From a virus: DNA of 25,272 nt. The stretch lies in IMG/VR virus record IMGVR_UViG_3300020445_000066, positions 1 to 25,272 of that record, one strand, 5' to 3'. Both the position numbers and the translations under genes were made by a program. The notes below the pieces were generated by a model that ran no database searches, was not told the origin of the DNA, and worked only from the letters and a program-made list of their open reading frames with translations. Of this stretch, positions 1 to 6,685 are shown in pieces (the stretch's first letter is position 1; every line of letters starts with the position of its first letter).

Positions 1-537
1 CTCTGTCTCCAGTATAGTATTAATCCTCTTAAGAAATGCTGACGCTAACTCTGCCTTCTCTCTACCTTTGATATGAAAATCAACCACAGAGCACCTAGAG
101 TGCAGTGGTTCTATGATTTTATTCTTATAGTTACATGTGAAGATGAACCTACAGTTCTTCTGGAATTCCTCAATCGACGCACGGAGTAAGAGTTGTACAT
201 CGGGGGTTGTATTATCTGCTTCATCAACAATGATAATCTTAGTACCTGCTGAAGATGTAAGAGAAACAGTAGAAGCAAAGGTCTTTGCCTTATTGCGTAC
301 AGTGTCCAAGAATCTACCTTCATCCGATCCATTAATGACATAATAGTCTGCTCCTAACTCCTTACACAATGCTTTTGCAATGGTTGTCTTACCAATACCT
401 GCTGGACCAGAGAGTAACAAGTTAGGTATCTGACCCTGTTCCAAGAAACCTTTAAACATTTTCTTGGATTCTGCAGGTAGGATACAATCATCCACCGTCT
501 CAGGTCTATACTTCTCCACCCATAAGAAATCGTTCAT
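1..537 (-). CDS. 44: Sliding clamp loader large subunit gp44 (partial, C-terminus outside window)
   Basis: This is the N-terminal 179 codons of the AAA+ ATPase that, with gp62, opens the gp45 ring and loads it on primer-template DNA. The frame stays open to base 1, so the C-terminal part of the gene (T4 gp44 is 319 aa) lies outside. Visible motifs are the start MNDFLWVEKYRP, Walker A GPAGIGKT (residues 44-51), Walker B IIIVDEAD (101-108) and the SRC motif of clamp loaders (147-149) carrying the trans-acting arginine. The ATG at 537 overlaps the TGA of the upstream methyltransferase as ATGA, so translation is probably coupled. In T4 the gene directly follows gene 45; here a methyltransferase sits between them. 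Confidence 0.95.
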   Translation of the reverse strand, partial: MNDFLWVEKYRPETVDDCILPAESKKMFKGFLEQGQIPNLLLSGPAGIGKTTIAKALCKELGADYYVINGSDEGRFLDTVRNKAKTFASTVSLTSSAGTKIIIVDEADNTTPDVQLLLRASIEEFQKNCRFIFTCNYKNKIIEPLHSRCSVVDFHIKGREKAELASAFLKRINTILETE

Positions 538-1421
538 TTGACATACTCCTCATGAAGTTCACAACCAATATAATGCCTGTTAAGAGATTTGGCAACCCTT
601 GCAGTAGTACCTGATCCCATGAAAGGATCCAATATGATATCACCTTCCTTACTACCTGCTCGTATGCATGGTTCTATAAGGTCTGGTGGGTACACAGCGA
701 AGTGAGTCTTCATCTTACTAGGTTTATTAGTAACAGACCATACACTACGCTTATTCTTCTTAGGATAACTCTTAGTCAATCCAGTGTGAGGGTTGAGTCC
801 AGTACCAGGATTATGATACTTACCACTCTTTCTATTCCTAGTTCCCCAATCCTTAGCAGGTTCTTTTATTGCTTCATTATCATAGAAATATTTCTTATTC
901 TTACTGAGTAAGAAGATATACTCATGTGATTTTGTGCAACGATCCCTTACTGATTCTGGCATCGGGTTTGGTTTGTGCCATATAATGTCTTGACGTAGAT
1001 ACCACCCATCAGCACGGAGAGCAAACGCAAGCATCCAAGGAATACCGATGAGATCTTTTTCTTTGAGTCCATCTATCTTGTTACCTCTTCTAGGGCAATT
1101 GGTTGGGTGGTCTTGATCGCTAGTAGCAAGTGTTTGTCTTGCTAATGCTTGACCCTTACCAGGTCTATAGTTGTAATAACTATCACCTATGTTAACCCAT
1201 AGTGTACCATCGTCAGTTAGAACATCTCTAACTGATCTGAATACTTCCACCAACTGTTGTATATATTCTTCTGGTGATTGTTCTTGACCTATCTGATTCT
1301 CTTCATCCCCATAATTTCTCAGTCCATAGTAAGGAGGTGAGGTTACACACATCCTTACTTTCTCATCGATTGTCTTGAGTGTATCTCGACAATCTCCAAC
1401 TAACGTGACATCAATACTCAC
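534..1421 (-). CDS. DNA methyltransferase (N6-adenine / N4-cytosine type)
   Basis: An S-adenosylmethionine-dependent amino-methyltransferase of the N6_N4_Mtase family. The catalytic motif TSPPYYG lies near the N-terminus (residues about 27-33) and the AdoMet-binding motif DPFMGSGTT near the C-terminus (about 265-273), the beta-class order. TSPPY occurs in both m4C and m6A enzymes, so the target base is undecided. Start choice: the frame runs up to a TTG at 1439, but a GTG at 1421 is preceded by TGGAG at a good distance, so I prefer 1421 (295 aa). It overlaps the end of gene 45 by 11 bases (29 from the TTG) and joins gene 44 by ATGA. No restriction endonuclease is visible, so it is an orphan enzyme, perhaps for protection against host restriction. 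It is tightly embedded in the replication operon. Confidence 0.9.
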   Translation of the reverse strand: MSIDVTLVGDCRDTLKTIDEKVRMCVTSPPYYGLRNYGDEENQIGQEQSPEEYIQQLVEVFRSVRDVLTDDGTLWVNIGDSYYNYRPGKGQALARQTLATSDQDHPTNCPRRGNKIDGLKEKDLIGIPWMLAFALRADGWYLRQDIIWHKPNPMPESVRDRCTKSHEYIFLLSKNKKYFYDNEAIKEPAKDWGTRNRKSGKYHNPGTGLNPHTGLTKSYPKKNKRSVWSVTNKPSKMKTHFAVYPPDLIEPCIRAGSKEGDIILDPFMGSGTTARVAKSLNRHYIGCELHEEYVK

Positions 1422-2112
1422 TATCTGGCTCCAATGCAATGAGGTACTCTAATGATGAGACATTATCCTCTGCACTTTTGCTGATTATACCTGTGAACTT
1501 GGCAACCTTACACTGGAATATGTCTAACTTATATGCTGTACATAGTTTATTAGGTCTGATAACAGTTAGGTTCTCAATCTTAAGGCAGAAACAAAAATCC
1601 TTTTCGACAGAACCTAACTCTATCTCCAGTGAGTTTGACGCACTATTACGCTTATCAGTTACGATAGCAGATAGTTTACCCTTATCACCTGTAAAGCATA
1701 TGTCTGGCAACTGATAGGTAGATGCAATCCTCTGAATCTGATTAAGGTCAGATACATCTAACGTAGTTGACACAACTGGATCACCCATGTCCTGTATAGT
1801 CTCAGGAGGTTGTGTAACCATACGCTCTTCAGCATAGTAATACTTAATAAGACTACGCTTAGATGTGATGTCTACACGTTGCTCTTGGAACTCAACATCC
1901 CCATTGTCCAACGTCTTAATACTGTTAATCAGGTTACCTAGATCATAGATCGGTGCCTGTTTCTTAAAAGTAAACGCAGGAAAATCTGCAACAGCAAGTA
2001 TGTTCTTGTTGTTTGAGATCGTGGAGACCTTGTTGCCTGGTTTAAACACAATAGATGGATTGATCTCTCTAAAAGAAGTCAATACTTCCATCTCATAATC
2101 TGTAAATTTCAT
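1411..2112 (-). CDS. 45: DNA polymerase sliding clamp gp45
   Basis: The trimeric ring clamp that holds the phage DNA polymerase on DNA; in T4 it is also the mobile activator of gp55-dependent late transcription. The protein is 233 aa against 228 in T4. Recognisable are the N-terminal region with 'LTSFREINPSIVFKPGN', the 'IYDLGNLINSI' segment matching T4 'AIYDLNGFLGIL', and the C-terminus 'LIALEPDSEY' matching T4 'VVALEADSTHDF'. I start at the ATG at 2112; a TTG one codon upstream is less likely. The ATG overlaps the stop of the DUF3310-like gene by one base (TGATG), so the two are probably coupled. Its product is the partner of the downstream gp44. Confidence 0.93.
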   Translation of the reverse strand: MKFTDYEMEVLTSFREINPSIVFKPGNKVSTISNNKNILAVADFPAFTFKKQAPIYDLGNLINSIKTLDNGDVEFQEQRVDITSKRSLIKYYYAEERMVTQPPETIQDMGDPVVSTTLDVSDLNQIQRIASTYQLPDICFTGDKGKLSAIVTDKRNSASNSLEIELGSVEKDFCFCLKIENLTVIRPNKLCTAYKLDIFQCKVAKFTGIISKSAEDNVSSLEYLIALEPDSEY

Positions 2113-2420
2113 CAATAGTTTAACTCCTGAGAGGGGATGTCGTTGATTTGCTTGTCGTCAGGATAAGTTGTTCCTGAGAAGTAATATAATAGTATAGCAT
2201 AGTGGATGATTTTTAGCACGTCCTGCTTATGCTGATTCTTTTTCTTGTAACGAGATGCATACTTAATGATATTGGATTGACAGAAGTGCTCTGCTGATCC
2301 TATTGCCTCAAGGAGGTCTAAAGTCTGCACATCTTTTTCCTCGTTAGAGTAATGAGATCGGTAGGTAGAAGAAATGTAATCTTGTACCACCTTGATCGTT
2401 TCGTCTTCTCTATACTTCAT
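2112..2420 (-). CDS. DUF3310-like small protein
   Basis: A 102-residue soluble protein. The central segment, with 'LLEAIGSAEHFCQSNIIKYASRYKKKN' character (residues about 38-64), matches the pattern of DUF3310, a family common in phages and related to the T7 gp1.7 nucleotide kinase region; the present copy is short and I see no P-loop, so no activity can be assigned. The start at 2420 overlaps the stop of the oxygenase gene as ATGA and its own stop overlaps the gp45 start. Placement in the replication operon next to the clamp is consistent with a nucleotide- or replication-related role, but that is inference only. Confidence 0.75.
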   Translation of the reverse strand: MKYREDETIKVVQDYISSTYRSHYSNEEKDVQTLDLLEAIGSAEHFCQSNIIKYASRYKKKNQHKQDVLKIIHYAILLYYFSGTTYPDDKQINDIPSQELNY

Positions 2421-2974
2421 TGTGAAAATCTTTCTAGTTGAGTGAGGTAAACATCGTCAGTAACCACATGCGAGAGAGCATCTCTTATGAATGGGTTCTG
2501 AACGTTGGACTGGTTCCACCAATGGACTACTTGTCTTGATCCCTTAGTGACTGGGTGTACTCTGTGTACTATACCAGTTGGGTAGGATACTGCCCACCCC
2601 ATAGGTAACCTAGTATACACTGAGTAATCACCTAGTTTTAACTCCAATTCACCACCCTCATAATCATCATTAAGAAATAGAGTAGTAGAGACATCGAGTC
2701 TCTTATCATCGAGGTTAGTGATCTCGTCTGAGTGCCAGTCATAACTATCTCCTTCGAGATATTCTTTATAAGTATAACCTGATCTGTAATTGCTGCAAGT
2801 GATAATGTCATGATCACTTTCATCAACATAAGAATCAAGCACACCGTCCCTATGACTGAAACCCCTGATCTCTAAGCAAGATTTGAGGTGGTTCTTGACC
2901 ACCTCAAAGTCACCTGCAAAGGATTTAATATGATTGATTTGTTTCGGATGGAGTATCCTGATCTTGTGCAGCAT
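2417..2974 (-). CDS. 2-oxoglutarate/Fe(II)-dependent oxygenase (prolyl 4-hydroxylase-like)
   Basis: A 185-residue member of the double-stranded beta-helix dioxygenases that couple 2-oxoglutarate decarboxylation to substrate hydroxylation. The iron triad is visible as H81-x-D83 (in YDWHSDE) and H137 (in IVHRVHPV), and R147 (in GSRQVV) sits ten residues after H137, where the 2-oxoglutarate carboxylate is bound. The segment 'DDYEGGELEL' (103-112) is typical of the P4H-like group. Such genes recur in marine T4-like phages; the substrate (protein, nucleobase or metabolite) is unknown. The ATG at 2974 lies inside the end of cobS, an overlap of 50 bases, and I see no good Shine-Dalgarno sequence there; the 3' end joins the next gene by ATGA. 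Confidence 0.88.
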   Translation of the reverse strand: MLHKIRILHPKQINHIKSFAGDFEVVKNHLKSCLEIRGFSHRDGVLDSYVDESDHDIITCSNYRSGYTYKEYLEGDSYDWHSDEITNLDDKRLDVSTTLFLNDDYEGGELELKLGDYSVYTRLPMGWAVSYPTGIVHRVHPVTKGSRQVVHWWNQSNVQNPFIRDALSHVVTDDVYLTQLERFSQ

Positions 2975-4100
2975 AAGGTGTGTCTGATAGGTCTACTTTA
3001 GCATCAATCTTGCTATAGAGTTCTAAGAATGACTCTTTAGTCTCATCGTCAAAGCGGTTGAGACATACTTTAAGTGCCTTGATGCGATCCTTAAAGATAG
3101 CAAATGCACGAATTACATGAACCAGTCTACGAGTTGAGATAACTTCATCCACTCCTCCTTCAGCGAAGGTCTTACGGATGATCTCTGCCCATGTAGTAAG
3201 ATTCTCAGTGTACTCATCGTCACAGCAGTTTAATTCTGAACAATAGTTGTTGAGGATCTTCTTCTCATAACTTACATTAGGATACTCTTGCTCAAATGTC
3301 AAGGGGAATCTTTCTAAGAATGCTTCGTTCAGTACATTAGTACCAACGAACCTACCGTCATCGGATCCTTTACCCTTAGTGTTAGCAGTTGCGATAACTG
3401 TAAACCCTGCTGCAGGTTTTACATACTTACCAATCTTTTTGAGGAATACACCCTTCCCTTCGAGAATAGATTGTAAGCATAGGATCTTGTTAGAGGCGAG
3501 GTCAAGTTCATCGAGTAAGAGAACTGCTCCACGTTGGAGTGCCTCGATGACAGGACCGTTGTGCCAGACAGTGCTACCGTCCACGAGACGAAAACCGCCA
3601 ATAAGATCATCTTCATCTGTTTCTACTGTAATGTTTACACGAATAAGGTCTCTACCTAACTGAGCACATGCTTGCTCTACACCGAAGGTCTTACCATTAC
3701 CTGATAAACCAGTGATGAATATAGGATAGAAGATCTTTGATTTTACAACCTTCTTAAGGTCATTAAATGTACCGAATGGAACATAGTTTGGATCCTTATC
3801 AGGTACTAAGTCCTTACCTGCTAGGTATGCAGGATCAAATGAATCAACAAGTGCAGTCTTTGGTTGTGTAGATTCTTTATAAGTCTTTTCTAATGCTTCT
3901 CTTACTGTGAATGTCCAGTTACCTTTACTTGTTTTCTGAACTAGGTTGGAACATGATCTAGTAAGTCTTGCATATATGCTAGGAGTCTTTACTCCGAAGT
4001 GTTGTGCTGCTTCCGAAACTCTCTTACTTGTAAAGTCACCCTTATCTGGGGATAGGAAGTTTAGCAGATCGTCATTGCTGAATGTTGATGTGAAAGGCAT
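2925..4100 (-). CDS. cobS: CobS/MoxR-type AAA+ ATPase
   Basis: A 391-residue AAA+ ATPase of the CobS/MoxR group, annotated cobS in many cyanophages after the small subunit of aerobic cobaltochelatase. Motifs: Walker A GLSGNGKT (131-138), Walker B LLLDELD (194-200), sensor 1 ATAN (237-240), an arginine-finger candidate in FLERF (261-265) and sensor 2 STRRL (322-326). Residues about 8-75 look like an added DNA-binding-type winged helix ('AAQHFGVKTPSIYARLTR'), unusual for bacterial CobS. It lies 78 bases after the VWA protein gene, its expected partner: CobS/MoxR ATPases work with VWA proteins. No CobN is present here, so either it complements a host CobN or it remodels something else. The structured gap upstream may regulate it separately. 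Confidence 0.85.
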   Translation of the reverse strand: MPFTSTFSNDDLLNFLSPDKGDFTSKRVSEAAQHFGVKTPSIYARLTRSCSNLVQKTSKGNWTFTVREALEKTYKESTQPKTALVDSFDPAYLAGKDLVPDKDPNYVPFGTFNDLKKVVKSKIFYPIFITGLSGNGKTFGVEQACAQLGRDLIRVNITVETDEDDLIGGFRLVDGSTVWHNGPVIEALQRGAVLLLDELDLASNKILCLQSILEGKGVFLKKIGKYVKPAAGFTVIATANTKGKGSDDGRFVGTNVLNEAFLERFPLTFEQEYPNVSYEKKILNNYCSELNCCDDEYTENLTTWAEIIRKTFAEGGVDEVISTRRLVHVIRAFAIFKDRIKALKVCLNRFDDETKESFLELYSKIDAKVDLSDTPYAAQDQDTPSETNQSY

Positions 4101-4117
4101 TGGATGTTTGTTTCTTA

Positions 4118-4125
4118 TATAATAA
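4118..4125 (-). promoter_or_regulatory. Possible promoter -10 region upstream of cobS
   Basis: Minus-strand TTATTATA, about 18 bases before the cobS ATG, in a very AT-rich stretch. The same octamer occurs before the VWA gene at 6372-6379. No convincing -35 element is visible; the assignment is tentative. Confidence 0.35.
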
Positions 4126-4126
4126 T

Positions 4127-4151
4127 GATATAGCCATATGGCTACGATATC
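4127..4151 (-). repeat. Perfect 14-base palindrome with extended inverted repeat
   Basis: The 14-base palindrome TAGCCATATGGCTA occupies 4131-4144. GATA on one side and TATC on the other extend the symmetry to 4127-4151, with a three-base asymmetry. It lies in the cobT-cobS gap just upstream of the AT-rich promoter-like element, where an operator would be expected; it could equally form an RNA hairpin. No T tract follows directly, so it is not an obvious terminator. Confidence 0.6.
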
Positions 4152-4159
4152 AAGGGTTA

Positions 4160-4182
4160 GTGGACACTAATCTGAGTGTCAC
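4160..4182 (-). repeat. Hairpin overlapping the cobT stop codon
   Basis: Inverted repeat GTG-GACACT / AGTGTC-AC with a six-base loop and one bulged base. The TGA stop of the VWA gene (4179-4181) is inside one arm. Together with the palindrome at 4127-4151 it makes the 78-base gap highly structured. It lacks a downstream T run; it may stabilise the 3' end of the upstream message. Confidence 0.45.
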
Positions 4183-6338
4183 GCTATCTGTCCTGCGAAG
4201 GCAGATAGCAGTCTTCTGTTTGCTCCTTTACCTTTAAGAGACTTCTTAAAAGCACTGGTTAACTGACGCTTTGTGGCATCTGCAGCAACTTCCATGGTGG
4301 TCTCTTCGTTCTTACCATTGGCAATGACATAGAGTTCAGAGTATGCTGCTGTTTTTATTACAGCAAGTCTGTCTTTCTTCCATTGCTTTTTGTACTCATC
4401 TTGCTCCCAGATACCCATGCGTGACATGTAGGATGAAAACTCTCTTGGTGGGCATAGTCTGAAACCAAGTACGTTGCACCATGTATATCTGTCTCTAATA
4501 ACTCTGATTAGAGCAGCAGTCATAGAAGGACCACCATTTCTAATGTCACTGTAGTATCTTCCAGTCTTCTTATCTCTAAGTATAGATCTGTAATTTAGAT
4601 GATACTCATACTTTCTATTGATGTATTCAGTTTTTGCATGAACCTGACCAATTTGTTGTGCTTCACCATCAGTTAGAACAACTAGGTGGCACTTCTCTAC
4701 ACCTTGCTTTGTTTTCCACTTAGGAAGTAGATCTATACAGGTTGATAGACCTTCATTAAGTGGAGTACCACCTAGTCCTAAGAAGTGTGGGGGTGCAGGT
4801 ACTCTTGCATTATCGTAACTCCAGTTGTGGTGTGCATCGAAGTACTTTGCAACTCTGAATAGATTTCTTGTCTGTCTAGTGAAGTCCTTAGAATTACCTT
4901 CACTTGTTAGAAGGTTATACATTCTGAATCTAGGGTCGATCCATAGGTCATCCACATTTTGATCAGAAGTTTTATCAAGAGCATCTTCATCCCCATAATT
5001 GTATCCCCATGAACCCTCATGTAAGAATGCATATACATCAAATGGGATGTTAACTTTCTTACAGAACTGAGTTAGGTTGATCAATTGCTTAACAGTATCA
5101 AAGATTTCTCTACTCATGGAACCAGACCAGTCTAGTAGGAAGACAAGACCATGGTTCTTACCCTCAGGTATTGATGTAATCTTCTTAAAGATGTCCTCAG
5201 AGAACTTATACTGATGAAGTTTAGTTGTGTCTAGTGTACCAGTCTTAGACTCAGATGATCTAGCATAAGATGTTGCTGCTTTCTTACACTCAAACTCCTT
5301 TACAAGATAGTTAACATCTTTCTGTGTATCCTTTGACCATTGTCTGTAAAGTTCATCAACCCATTCCATTCTCTCAGGGTAGTCTCTAGTCTCTTCTCTC
5401 CAGTGATTTTCTGCTCTTTCCCAGATGGACTTGTTATCCACGATAACCTTATCTGCATATACATTAGGTACGTTAACGTATGATGGAACATGTGCTTCTA
5501 AGTCTGCAAGATCTTTTGTCTTACTATCGAAAGCATTTTGAGTAGTAACTTCCATGTACTCCTCCTCAGTCTGTCTTCCATAGTCAGGTAGTTCACCTGC
5601 TGCTTGATTCCCACCAAACTCTTGATCTCCATCGCTATCTGAGTTACCTTCCTCATCCTCTCCTTCTATCTCTTCTCCCTGTGCATTTGGAGATGGCATT
5701 TCCTGACCATTATTATCCATTTTCTCACCTTCACCTTGTCCTGCTTCCATCTCCAGTGAGAAGTCTGACTGTGACTCACCTTCTTCCTTTTGCTTCTTCT
5801 CAAATTCTGCTTTCATAAACTTAAATATATCCTTAGCAACCTGTAATGCTTCTTCGAATGTTTCTGTGACCCCTGCAGCGTCTTTTAGAGGGGTCTCAGC
5901 AGCAGTAAATGGTACCATTGCATATGAACCAATCTTATAGTGGAGGTTGATTCTGTCTACAAGTGTCAACTCTGTAAGATCTTTGCCATCTATCTCGAAG
6001 AAATCATTATCAGTTAGTTGACTGTATGCTTTATGAAAATCCTTCTGAAGACCAGGAAACTTACGCTTCATTAACTTCTCGATACGAGCATCCTCTGTCA
6101 CGTTAATGAAGGACATTGGTACTCCAAGTGTTGCAGGGTCTTCGTTAGGTGTGTATAGTGCGTGCCCAACCTCATGACCCACGAGCATATTATATACGTC
6201 ATTGCTTGTCTTCCAGATTGGAAGTGTCAAAACTCTATTCTGAACATCAAAGGATGCTGTCTCCACTTTCTTGTGCTCTACAAGAAGGTTCTCTGTGGCG
6301 AGGAGTTTTGCAAGGTTTCCTTTGATCTCGATGTTCAT
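4179..6338 (-). CDS. cobT: CobT-like VWA protein with N-terminal HExxH metallopeptidase motif
   Basis: A 719-residue protein with three parts. The N-terminal third holds HEVGHALY (H55-E-x-x-H59) followed by NVTEDARIE (about 79-87), which looks like a gluzincin-type zinc site with a downstream acidic third ligand. Residues about 185-265 are a very acidic, Gly/Gln-rich linker. The C-terminal part is a von Willebrand A domain with a complete MIDAS: DWSGS (403-407), Thr in GGTPL (about 525) and LTDGE (about 557). VWA proteins of this type pair with CobS/MoxR ATPases, and the ATPase gene follows. In bacteria CobNST inserts cobalt into hydrogenobyrinate diamide; whether the phage pair does so is unproven. 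Start: the frame extends to an ATG at 6371, but that codon overlaps a -10-like element, so I use MNIEIKGN at 6338. Confidence 0.85.
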   Translation of the reverse strand: MNIEIKGNLAKLLATENLLVEHKKVETASFDVQNRVLTLPIWKTSNDVYNMLVGHEVGHALYTPNEDPATLGVPMSFINVTEDARIEKLMKRKFPGLQKDFHKAYSQLTDNDFFEIDGKDLTELTLVDRINLHYKIGSYAMVPFTAAETPLKDAAGVTETFEEALQVAKDIFKFMKAEFEKKQKEEGESQSDFSLEMEAGQGEGEKMDNNGQEMPSPNAQGEEIEGEDEEGNSDSDGDQEFGGNQAAGELPDYGRQTEEEYMEVTTQNAFDSKTKDLADLEAHVPSYVNVPNVYADKVIVDNKSIWERAENHWREETRDYPERMEWVDELYRQWSKDTQKDVNYLVKEFECKKAATSYARSSESKTGTLDTTKLHQYKFSEDIFKKITSIPEGKNHGLVFLLDWSGSMSREIFDTVKQLINLTQFCKKVNIPFDVYAFLHEGSWGYNYGDEDALDKTSDQNVDDLWIDPRFRMYNLLTSEGNSKDFTRQTRNLFRVAKYFDAHHNWSYDNARVPAPPHFLGLGGTPLNEGLSTCIDLLPKWKTKQGVEKCHLVVLTDGEAQQIGQVHAKTEYINRKYEYHLNYRSILRDKKTGRYYSDIRNGGPSMTAALIRVIRDRYTWCNVLGFRLCPPREFSSYMSRMGIWEQDEYKKQWKKDRLAVIKTAAYSELYVIANGKNEETTMEVAADATKRQLTSAFKKSLKGKGANRRLLSAFAGQIA

Positions 6339-6516
6339 TGTATTTGGTCGTATTCGTTTGTATATACACATTATAATAAGAAACCCTCCGCTTGGGAGGG
6401 TTGAGTAGACACTTCTTTAAGTGGCTCCTTCTGGCTTTTGCTTGTCGCAATGCCTGTGGTTTAAGCTTTCGTTTGGGTGGCTTCCCTGAGTTGTGTTGCC
6501 AGTTAGGGGTGTTCAT
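6247..6516 (-). CDS. Doubtful small basic protein
   Basis: An 89-codon frame starting MNTPNWQH, five bases after the stop of the preceding small gene and preceded by AGGA close to the ATG. The first 45 residues are extremely basic (many K and R), which could suit a nucleic-acid-binding peptide. Against it, a terminator hairpin (6382-6402) lies inside the frame, the second half overlaps the start of the VWA gene by 92 bases, and the C-terminal composition looks random. It may be a real start with a short conserved N-terminal part, or an accidental frame. I do not recognise it. Confidence 0.3.
   Translation of the reverse strand: MNTPNWQHNSGKPPKRKLKPQALRQAKARRSHLKKCLLNPPKRRVSYYNVYIQTNTTKYNEHRDQRKPCKTPRHREPSCRAQESGDSIL
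6372..6379 (-). promoter_or_regulatory. Possible promoter -10 region upstream of the VWA (cobT) gene
   Basis: Minus-strand TTATTATAAT spans 6370-6379, directly after the terminator hairpin and about 32 bases before the preferred cobT start at 6338. It contains TATAAT and shares the octamer TTATTATA with the cobS upstream region. No -35 box is evident because the expected place is the hairpin itself. Confidence 0.4.
6380..6402 (-). terminator. Intrinsic terminator after the gp46 operon
   Basis: Perfect 8-base-pair stem AACCCTCC / GGAGGGTT (6395-6402 with 6382-6389 in transcript order) around a five-base loop, followed on the minus strand by TCTTATTATAAT, a moderately T-rich tail. It would end transcription coming from gp47-gp46 and separate that unit from the cobT gene. 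Confidence 0.7.
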
Positions 6517-6520
6517 TGTC

Positions 6521-6685
6521 CTAGAAGGATGCTTCTGCTAGTGTACCAGTCTCTGCTGCGTCAAATTCCACATAGGTTAACTCATCATTGTAAACCCATC
6601 TGATTTTATCCCAGATCCAATAGAAATCATCCTCATCTAGGTCTAAAAAGAGTGCTCTCTCGTTCCAATAGATGTGATAGGTCAT
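6521..6685 (-). CDS. Conserved small protein after gp46 (54 aa)
   Basis: Starts MTYHIYWNERALF and ends TLAEASF, 54 codons. The ATG at 6685 overlaps the gp46 stop as ATGA, the same coupling seen throughout this operon, which is the main reason to call it. It is acidic and aromatic-rich (DLDEDDFYWIWDKIRW, residues 15-30), soluble, with no cysteine or membrane segment. Small proteins of this type follow gene 46 in other marine T4-like phages as far as I recall; function unknown. The next stop-start gap leads into the terminator at about 6390. Confidence 0.75.
   Translation of the reverse strand: MTYHIYWNERALFLDLDEDDFYWIWDKIRWVYNDELTYVEFDAAETGTLAEASF

Noticed and set aside
4127-4151. Palindrome as an intrinsic terminator between cobT and cobS
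   Set aside because: No T run follows the stem on the minus strand; the sequence behind it is AT-mixed and promoter-like.
6339-6371. Upstream ATG that would add 11 residues to the VWA protein
   Set aside because: The codon overlaps the TATAAT-like element and the added residues do not look conserved; the downstream MNIEIKGN fits better.
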